Source: Gemmatimonadaceae bacterium | GTDB lineage: Bacteria; Gemmatimonadota; Gemmatimonadetes; Gemmatimonadales; Gemmatimonadaceae | Assembly: GCA_020846935.1 (NCBI GenBank) | Contig: JADLCY010000011.1 | Span: 1-64,000, forward strand | Length of the DNA stretch: 64,000 bases | Direction: 5' to 3' | In this document: positions 7,264 through 14,080 of the stretch, piece by piece | Position numbering within the stretch: the first letter of the stretch is position 1 | Layout: each line of letters opens with the position of its first letter | Made by a program: the position numbers and the translations under genes | Notes under the pieces: model-generated | What the model saw: only the letters and a program-made list of their open reading frames with translations | The model's database searches: none | Told to the model about the DNA's origin: nothing

Positions 7264-9236
7264 CACTCCGTTCCCCCCGGCCAGGTCACGAGGTGGCACG
7301 TACCACAGTCAGCTCCGGGCTTATGGTCTCTCTGCTTCGCATGGCAGGCGAGACACACCTGGCGGCTCGGTGGCAACGTTGCGGTGCCGGCCCTCTCGTG
7401 ACACGATCCGCAGGTCACATGCGTGGAGCGCGTATGGACAGCATTCGCGTCCGCGTGACAGGTGCCGCAGACGGCGTTTGCGCGGTGATGGTCGGTGTGG
7501 CACGACGCACAGCTCACCGTTACGGCCTTCGTCACGCCGCCGTCGTGGCACGAACCGCAGGGTACGGCATCGTGCCTGCCGTGCGACATGGGCAAGTCGC
7601 GCTGAACGGGCGTCGCGCGTCGGGTCACACGGATGGGCGTTGGCACGAAGGCCGTCGCCGATAGCTCCGACGGCGTATGACAGGTTGCGCAGGTTCCCGC
7701 GCGCGCGTCCGCCGCGTGATGACATGACTGGCACCCGGCAGGTGCGGTGATGGTCACGGTCCCATGCGCTCGCGCCGTACTGTGGCACGAGGTGCAGGCG
7801 ACCTTCCGGTGCCTGGCATGGTCGAATGTCGTGTCGCGCGCTGGAAGTCGATCCAGCGGCTGCATCGACGCCTGCGAGGCGTCCGAGTCCACATCGCGAG
7901 GCCCGGACCTGCGAGGCACGACGTGCCCCATCGACGGGAGCGAACGCTCCATACCTCCGGAAGGAGCCGGTGAGGCTGCGCGCCGTCGGAGCGGGATGGG
8001 TCCGCGACGATAGATGTCGCGGTGGCAATCAATGCACCTTGTGCCCTGCACCTTCCAGCTGTGCGGCTTGTGGCATGCCCCACACTGGTCGAGCGTGTGT
8101 GCACCAAGACCCCGGTGAAAGGCCGTGAGGGTATCGGCCGACGCGTGACACCCAGCGGTGGCGCACGACGTGAACGCCTTGCCCGCCGTTGACTGATCGT
8201 GCGGGTTGTGGCAGGTACCGCAGGTCGCCTGGTGTGGATCCTTGTCGAGGTCTCGTTCGGCAAGCTTGGCGCGCATCTCATGGCACGAGAAGCACTCCGG
8301 GCGAGCCGGCACCAGCGCCTGACGCGTGGAATCGATCGGGATCTTCTCGTTGACGGATCGGCCAAAGTCGTGGCAGGTCACGCAATGCAGCCCGCTCTGG
8401 CCGGCCATCGCACCGAGGCGCACCTCCGTGTCCTCGTGACACCCTGACGACTGGCACGAGACGTCGGTGGCCCTGAAGGCGTGAACGTCCCGGGCGTGGC
8501 AATCGATGCACATCAGGTCGTTCAGGACCGACGAGTCGCTCCTGAAGTGCACCGCATGTCCGGCGGTTGCGATGACGCGCTTCCAACTGGAGTCTGCCTG
8601 GCTCTGCTCGTGACACTCGGCGCAGATCCGGTTGGGGACCGGGGCGTGTTGCGGGATCTTCTCAGGACGGTCGAGGACCCAGTAGTAGAGTTCCTGCGCA
8701 CTGGCAAAGATCGACTGCTGGTGGCACGCGTGGCACTCGAGCTTATCGTGTTCCGAGACACGGAACCGATTGAAGGCGCTCTTCATGACGTGACAGCTCG
8801 CGCAGAAGTCGTTGTCGTGCATCATGAAGTTCCAGCTCCACGCGCCCGCGCCACCAACCACGCCGATGGTGAAGAGGGTGGTGGCGCCCAGGGCGATCTT
8901 TGCCCCACGCGACCGCGTCACCAGCCACGTCCAGATCCCCGTGCGATGCCGCCAGCTGAACACCAGGGCCGTGACACTGACGACGGCGGCCAGAACGATG
9001 CCCCCGATCTGTATCCACTGCGGGACTTCGTTGAAGAGGAAGCGGAAGAGGGCCGCCGCCCCCCCCGGGAGCGGTGCCTGGTCAAATCGTATGGAGTCGG
9101 CCGAGGTGGAGTCATGCACCCTCGCCACGCCCTGCGCGGCGGCGCGTGTCCACGGCGCGAGGGCCACGCAAACGAGGACGGCGGACACCCGTTCGCAGGT
9201 TGCCCGCCGTTTCGACTCACCGGTGGCGCGTAACAC
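7263..9236 (-). CDS. NapC/NirT-like membrane cytochrome fused to a long multihaem tail (20 haem motifs)
   Basis: 657 residues from a GTG start that directly follows the upstream TAG. There are three hydrophobic stretches: about 16-35 (probable signal peptide, ending AAAQ), 76-95 and 114-133. The third is followed at once by a NapC/NirT-type haem domain (DFCASCH, ECHACHQ, ICAECHE), the family that oxidises membrane quinols. Beyond it comes a tail with further motifs, giving eighteen CXXCH plus two CX4CH (CQSSGCH and CATAGCH). An Arg/Pro/Ser-rich linker without haems separates about residues 405-465. NapC proteins normally have four or five haems and stop there; here the quinol-facing module and a periplasmic wire appear to be one polypeptide. 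It would pass electrons from the quinone pool to the barrel-associated cytochromes. Confidence 0.8.
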   Translation of the reverse strand: MLRATGESKRRATCERVSAVLVCVALAPWTRAAAQGVARVHDSTSADSIRFDQAPLPGGAAALFRFLFNEVPQWIQIGGIVLAAVVSVTALVFSWRHRTGIWTWLVTRSRGAKIALGATTLFTIGVVGGAGAWSWNFMMHDNDFCASCHVMKSAFNRFRVSEHDKLECHACHQQSIFASAQELYYWVLDRPEKIPQHAPVPNRICAECHEQSQADSSWKRVIATAGHAVHFRSDSSVLNDLMCIDCHARDVHAFRATDVSCQSSGCHEDTEVRLGAMAGQSGLHCVTCHDFGRSVNEKIPIDSTRQALVPARPECFSCHEMRAKLAERDLDKDPHQATCGTCHNPHDQSTAGKAFTSCATAGCHASADTLTAFHRGLGAHTLDQCGACHKPHSWKVQGTRCIDCHRDIYRRGPIPLRRRAASPAPSGGMERSLPSMGHVVPRRSGPRDVDSDASQASMQPLDRLPARDTTFDHARHRKVACTSCHSTARAHGTVTITAPAGCQSCHHAADARAGTCATCHTPSELSATAFVPTPIRVTRRATPVQRDLPMSHGRHDAVPCGSCHDGGVTKAVTVSCASCHTDHHRANAVCGTCHADANAVHTRSTHVTCGSCHERAGTATLPPSRQVCLACHAKQRDHKPGADCGTCHLVTWPGGTE

Positions 9237-10772
9237 CTAGTTGCTGGCCTTCCGACCGAGGATGATCTGATCGTACGGCGCGAGCCGCAGCCCCGGCGGC
9301 GCAGCGACGCCGTAGTCCCGGGCTACCTGGGCGATCGACGCGCGGAGGAGCGCCTTCACGAGGAAGGGGTTGTGCGCGTCCGACCCCGGCATCCCCGCCA
9401 GATTGTAGTTGAACAGAGCACCGCGATACGTGGTGAGACCCGATCCCTTCTGCGCGGCAGGAATGAGGGGGCTCTGGAGCATGCCGTTCAGCGCCCCGCG
9501 AAGCAGCGCGATGTCCGCGTCCGCACTGGTGAGCGCCGTCCGGGCACTCGCCTCGGTGTGGCACCCCGACGCCGCACATCCCTTGAACGACCGTTGGGTG
9601 AGCTGCGTGCAGCTCTGGTCTGCGGTCGGTTGTCCGTTGCCGTCGACGCACGGAATGGCGGTGAAGCGGTGTCCGGTGACGGTCACGATGAACTTGTTCG
9701 TCGCCTTGTCGTTCACGGCGTACTTCTGCACGTGACACGTCGCACAGAGCCGCGGGTTCTTCTCGGAGCCGTGCGACGACTCCGTCTCGGTGAATGCAAC
9801 CCCGGGAGGCCACCAGCCGGCGGTGCCGAGGACGAGCGGACCGTGCGGGGCGTGCGGGGCGGTGTTGCTCGACTGGGCAAGGTCGAAGTTGCCGCGTCGG
9901 TTGTGGCACTTGATGCAGAGGTTGTTGTCCGGATCACGTGAGTCGATGGGAAACCGCAGCTGCCTGGGGTTCGCCGAACCATGGGGGTCGTGGCACACCG
10001 CGCAGGTGGTCCCGATCGCCGTGCTGTTGCCCACACAGCGGCCGTTCACCGCCGTGGCGCAGTTGGGCTGCTCGACCTTCTCGGTGTAGTTGGTGTTCAC
10101 CCCCCAGGCCAGGAGCACCTTCTGGCCCACATGGCAACTCTGGCAGGCGGCGCGTACTCCGCCGGCGACTTCACCGGGTGGGAGAGGACTCGTTGGCGTC
10201 GCAGAGTTGAAGACCGTCGTCCGGGCCGTGGCATGACGGGTCTTGCGCCAGTCCTCAACAAACGGTTGATGTGAGCCTGAGTGGCACTCGGAGCATCCCG
10301 TCGTGATCGCGGTGCCGGTGTCCGCCTTGGCCGAGGGGAGCATCTGCCCGCGCGCCGGGACGCCGATGTGCTGCAGGCCAGCGCCATGGCAGCTCTCGCA
10401 CTGCACGTCCTGGTACCGCGGATCCTTTGTCGAACGCCAGGCAACGGCGGTGTCAATGGTCGCGTTCCCCAGATTGCTGACGGTGTGACAGGCCTGGCAG
10501 AACCCCTGCTTTCCCGCATTGGTGTCCAGCGTCTGCCACGCGCCCGCGTGTTTCGTCTCCTTCCACTTGCCTTGCTGGCTGACATGACAATTGCCACACA
10601 CCGTCCGCTTGGCCGCGTGGTCGTCGTAGCCGACGAAACTGGCGGCTGCGGCCGGTGGGGCGGCGAAGTTCGGTCCGTCCCGGTACACAATCTTCTCGTC
10701 CACGCAGCCCGCGAGGAGGAACAACACACCGGCGACTGCCGGCATACGAGCCGACCAATGACCGTCACGCAT
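9237..10772 (-). CDS. multihaem c-type cytochrome lipoprotein (9 haem motifs), first gene of the operon
   Basis: 511 residues from the ATG at 10772, chosen for an upstream GAGGTG at good spacing and for the lipoprotein signal that follows (MPAVAGVLFLLAGC, lipobox LAGC with Cys23). Eight CXXCH motifs (CGNCH, CQACH, CESCH, CSECH, CQSCH, CAVCH, CIKCH, CATCH) and one CX4CH (CAASGCH). The CESCHGAG..H and CAVCHDPHG patterns recall cytochrome c-554-like electron carriers, and no catalytic site is evident. A non-haem C-terminal domain of about 90 residues follows the last motif. As a lipoprotein it is probably anchored to the outer membrane and could be the surface-exposed terminal carrier, the counterpart of MtrC or OmcB, or a periplasmic partner. 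The stop abuts the next gene without a gap. Confidence 0.85.
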   Translation of the reverse strand: MRDGHWSARMPAVAGVLFLLAGCVDEKIVYRDGPNFAAPPAAAASFVGYDDHAAKRTVCGNCHVSQQGKWKETKHAGAWQTLDTNAGKQGFCQACHTVSNLGNATIDTAVAWRSTKDPRYQDVQCESCHGAGLQHIGVPARGQMLPSAKADTGTAITTGCSECHSGSHQPFVEDWRKTRHATARTTVFNSATPTSPLPPGEVAGGVRAACQSCHVGQKVLLAWGVNTNYTEKVEQPNCATAVNGRCVGNSTAIGTTCAVCHDPHGSANPRQLRFPIDSRDPDNNLCIKCHNRRGNFDLAQSSNTAPHAPHGPLVLGTAGWWPPGVAFTETESSHGSEKNPRLCATCHVQKYAVNDKATNKFIVTVTGHRFTAIPCVDGNGQPTADQSCTQLTQRSFKGCAASGCHTEASARTALTSADADIALLRGALNGMLQSPLIPAAQKGSGLTTYRGALFNYNLAGMPGSDAHNPFLVKALLRASIAQVARDYGVAAPPGLRLAPYDQIILGRKASN

Positions 10773-11139
10773 CGACGCACACCTCATCAAGGGTGGTGCC
10801 GTTCCGATGCGTGCTCGACAACGAGGGACCGCGATCTGCGCGATCGTTGAGGGGCACGCAGCGCGCTCCATAATAGATACGTGCGGGACGCGCGCTATCC
10901 GGACGTCCCCTACACGCGTGTGGGATGTCACGCTCCTGCGCGAGGCCTGCGGTCTGCCACCGCCCGATCAGATGGCCACTGGTCGCTGCGGCCAGACGCT
11001 CTGGACGCGCGCCATGTCTGGATCCCCAGGCAAGAGGATGCAGGCGTCAAGGATCTCAGCCGAGTCGGCGAGCGCACTCACGCACCCGTGTGCTCAGCGC
11101 GCTCTGGGCAGAAGGCAACAGATCCGCGATGGCCGGGGC
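10773..11139. other. upstream region of the cytochrome operon
   Basis: 367 bases without a credible gene, between the membrane-protein gene stop and the first cytochrome gene; it must hold the operon's promoter unless transcription runs through from upstream. On the minus strand a TATTAT hexamer at 10875-10870 could be a -10 element, but no convincing -35 is seen. A six-base inverted repeat (GGGACG ... CGTCCC) lies just upstream of it, at about 10895-10918. Confidence 0.3.
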
Positions 11140-11730
11140 CTACGGCCGCAACGCGGCGCCGAGCGCCCACTGCTCCAGGGCATGTCGCATCGATCCGAGG
11201 ATCGCGTCGAACGCGACCGGCGCCATGATCTCGACCAGGCCCGCGGCGGTGAGGGCTGCGCCGAATGTGACGCCAAGCATCCCGCCAATGCGATTCCCCA
11301 TCGTCCTTGCGAGTGGCGAAGTTGGAGCGTGCGTGAGCCGCCAGCCGTACCAGCGCGCGACGCCGCTGCAGAGGGTGCTCACCCCGACCGGAATCAGCGC
11401 CATCCCCGGGCGACGCAGCACGAGCACCATCAGCTGACGCTCGACGCCGGCATACCAGGTCCAGGCCACCACAAGCAGGACCATCCCCAGCGTGATGAGC
11501 CAAACGCTCCCCCACACCGCGGCCGTGCCGTGGTACGTCGCGTAGCGCAGGGTCGCATCCACAACGGCCTGGCGGCGGTGCAGCATGCCGTCGATGCCGG
11601 CAATGACGCCGGCGGCGGCAAACGCGGCGATCGCCGCCGCCTGCCACCGCCGTTGGGGATCGATCGCCGACAGGAGCCCGAAACCGATACCGATGGCTCC
11701 GCTGGCGAGCACCGCTCGATGCCACTTCAT
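11140..11730 (-). CDS. integral membrane protein of unknown function
   Basis: 196 residues with about five hydrophobic segments (roughly 7-23, 31-47, 68-90, 105-121 and 145-168) separated by short basic or charged loops such as DPQRRWQ, HRRQAV and LRRPG. I recognise no family motif. The start at 11730 gives the first transmembrane segment directly after MKWHR. It lies 94 bases downstream of the RCC1 lipoprotein gene on the same strand and may be the last gene of the sigma factor-kinase-RCC1 transcription unit. Confidence 0.65.
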   Translation of the reverse strand: MKWHRAVLASGAIGIGFGLLSAIDPQRRWQAAAIAAFAAAGVIAGIDGMLHRRQAVVDATLRYATYHGTAAVWGSVWLITLGMVLLVVAWTWYAGVERQLMVLVLRRPGMALIPVGVSTLCSGVARWYGWRLTHAPTSPLARTMGNRIGGMLGVTFGAALTAAGLVEIMAPVAFDAILGSMRHALEQWALGAALRP

Positions 11731-11824
11731 TCGACACCTCGGAATCTTCCGGCCGATTGTGCGCGACGAACTCGCGCACGGCGCGCGCGGCCCCTTGCCC
11801 GCGACTGGCCGTCGCCCTCTTCGA

Positions 11825-13933
11825 TTACTGCACGATGCGTGTTGGCGTCGCGCGGCTCACCATCGAGCCGTTGCCCAGTGCGTGGTTGCCGCCCTCTCCC
11901 CAGCAGTACACACCGCTACCGGACAGGCTCAAGGCGCAGATGTTCATCCCACCCGCGCTGATCTGCCGGAATCCGCCGGCGGGCATCGTGACGGCGGTCG
12001 GCACATTCCGATTGTCCCAGAGACCATTTCCGATCTCGCCATCATTTCCGCGCCCCCAGCACCAGGCGGTATCGGTGGTGTCGAGCGCGCACGTGGTGTT
12101 AGCCCGGGCCGACACGGTGCGAAAGCTGACGCCCGCCGCAACAGGCACGGCCGTGGGCACCATGACGCTGCTCGGCTGCCCGCCGCCGATGCCGAGGTAC
12201 CCGCCGCTGTTGCTCCCCCAGCAGTAGATGCGTTCGATCGTCAGTCCCGTCGTAACGGCGCACACGCGAGATCCACCAGCCGCAATGCTGCTGAACGTCA
12301 GCGGAGCAACACCCGATCCGACGACCTGGACCGGCGTCGATCGGTGCACCTGCTGCCCGTCCCCAAGCGCCCCCTGGAACCCCGCCCCCCAACACCAGGC
12401 CGCGCGCACCTGCGTCACGCCGCACGTGATGTTGCCCCCGGCGCTCACCTGAACAAAGTCCAACGGGGCCATGCCCGTTCCGGAGACCTTCGTCGGCGTC
12501 GCCTGCACCGTTGACGTTGTCCCATTTCCCACCTGCCCATAGATGTTCTCTCCCCAGCAATACACCGCGCGCACAACAATCCCGCAGGTGTGGTTCTCGC
12601 CGGAATGAATCGATGAATACACTCTCCCGCCACCCGGACCGGAAGCGGACACCAGGACGGGCGCCGTGCTGCTGGTCGACGCGCCATTCCCAAGCTGTCC
12701 GCTCTGCCCATCGCCCCAGCACCAGACCTCGCCAACGGTCGTCAAGCCGCACGCATGCGCTCTACCAGTGGTCACCTGCACGAATGGGTATGCTGCATTC
12801 ACCAGGAAGGGGACGGGCTCGCGGGGGTCCGCGCGGACGGAACCGAGTTGCCCATCGAAGTTCGCTCCCCAGCAGTACGTACCACCCGGAGCAATGCCGC
12901 AACTGAATCCCGATCCCGACGAGTTCGTGCCCCCGGTGGAGACCGCGCTGAAACTGATGCGCACGTCGAACGGAGCGCTCTGCCCGACAATCGTCCCCAC
13001 GTATGCTTCCAGCCGATACCCACTGCCTGGGCGATCCACCGTGAGTCCGGGAAAGTCAGCCGTGCCGGCTGGCGCCAGCTGCGTGAGAGTTCCTCCCAGC
13101 TGCGTGCGCGGCCACGGGGCGTTCGCCAGCCGGAGGGAGACGGTCTGGTTCGCGACGACGTTGTCGAGGCTGTCGCGCGCCTCAATGCGCACCGAAGGGA
13201 CCATCCGCAGGTTCCCCTCGACATTCGGAGGTGGCTGCGTGACAAAGACCAGCTTGCCCAACGGGCCGGCAATGACGTCGAACGGCGCCGTCGGAGGAGA
13301 CGTCAGCGTCCCGGACGTGGCCACCAGAGCATAGCCTGTTCCCGCCCTGGCGATCTTCACACCGACAAACTGCGCCAAGCCGCCGGCGGCGTTCATCGAT
13401 ACCGTCCCGCCTACCGTCGCGTTGCCGGGGTTGGGCGCCAGACTCAGGGTCACCGCTCCGGTGAACGACGTCACCCGCGCTCCACCGCCGTCCTCGGCGG
13501 TCACGGCCACTCCAAACGGTTCTCCGGCCTTCCGGTCTCCCGACACACCCGATGAAAGGAGCGCGGCGCGAAGGCGGGCGACCTGTTGTGCCACGTTCAC
13601 CACGGCCTGGCCGACTTTGCCGTCCACCGTCGCGCTGATCGTGGCGCTGCCGTTTCCGACTGCGGTCACCACACCTGATGGGTCAACGATTGCCACGGCG
13701 GACGACGACGACGACCAGACCGGCGTCTTTCCGCCAAGGACTGTCCCCCTTCCGTCCTTCACCACCGCCGAGAACGTCTGTGTTGCGCCAAGCGTTGCCA
13801 GGGAGACCGAGGTCGGCGTGACGTCCACGCTCGCCGTGACTCCCGCGGGGGGGCCCGACGGAGCCTCGGTTCCCTTGCTGCAGCCCACCGCCGCCAGGAG
13901 AGCCGCCACTGCGGCCACCAGGATCAATCGCAT
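11825..13933 (-). CDS. secreted lipoprotein with Ig-like domains and a seven-bladed RCC1 propeller
   Basis: 702 residues from the ATG at 13933, preceded by GGAGG at eight bases; this start gives a lipoprotein signal (LLAAVGC, Cys18). Residues of about 35-115 form a BIG2/Ig-like domain (VDVTPTSVSLATLGATQTF, VTAVGNGSATISA). Two further Ig-like segments follow to about 370. The C-terminal half holds seven RCC1-type repeats, each with a Y/WCWG core followed by G.LG or a close variant, and each with a second Cys nine to fourteen residues before the core (for example CGIAPGGTYCWG). The paired Cys probably form one disulfide per blade, suiting an exported propeller. Blades usually bind proteins; the ligand is unknown. 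It follows the kinase gene by 147 bases on the same strand. Confidence 0.85.
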   Translation of the reverse strand: MRLILVAAVAALLAAVGCSKGTEAPSGPPAGVTASVDVTPTSVSLATLGATQTFSAVVKDGRGTVLGGKTPVWSSSSSAVAIVDPSGVVTAVGNGSATISATVDGKVGQAVVNVAQQVARLRAALLSSGVSGDRKAGEPFGVAVTAEDGGGARVTSFTGAVTLSLAPNPGNATVGGTVSMNAAGGLAQFVGVKIARAGTGYALVATSGTLTSPPTAPFDVIAGPLGKLVFVTQPPPNVEGNLRMVPSVRIEARDSLDNVVANQTVSLRLANAPWPRTQLGGTLTQLAPAGTADFPGLTVDRPGSGYRLEAYVGTIVGQSAPFDVRISFSAVSTGGTNSSGSGFSCGIAPGGTYCWGANFDGQLGSVRADPREPVPFLVNAAYPFVQVTTGRAHACGLTTVGEVWCWGDGQSGQLGNGASTSSTAPVLVSASGPGGGRVYSSIHSGENHTCGIVVRAVYCWGENIYGQVGNGTTSTVQATPTKVSGTGMAPLDFVQVSAGGNITCGVTQVRAAWCWGAGFQGALGDGQQVHRSTPVQVVGSGVAPLTFSSIAAGGSRVCAVTTGLTIERIYCWGSNSGGYLGIGGGQPSSVMVPTAVPVAAGVSFRTVSARANTTCALDTTDTAWCWGRGNDGEIGNGLWDNRNVPTAVTMPAGGFRQISAGGMNICALSLSGSGVYCWGEGGNHALGNGSMVSRATPTRIVQ

Positions 13934-14080
13934 GAGAGGTTCCTCCAGTTCGACTCGCCAGAGCCTTCCATACAACAGAACGCAAACCAGTGCCAATCGG
14001 GGCCATCGGCCTGCCCGGCCAGACTCCCAGACTCCGGACGGCGACGCGGCCCGACCGGCGCGCCTGCTGGTGGGCAACAG

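Noticed and set aside
10870-10875. TATTAT as a certain promoter of the cytochrome operon
   Set aside because: Only a lone -10-like hexamer; no matching -35 box. Mentioned in the intergenic entry but not called as a promoter.
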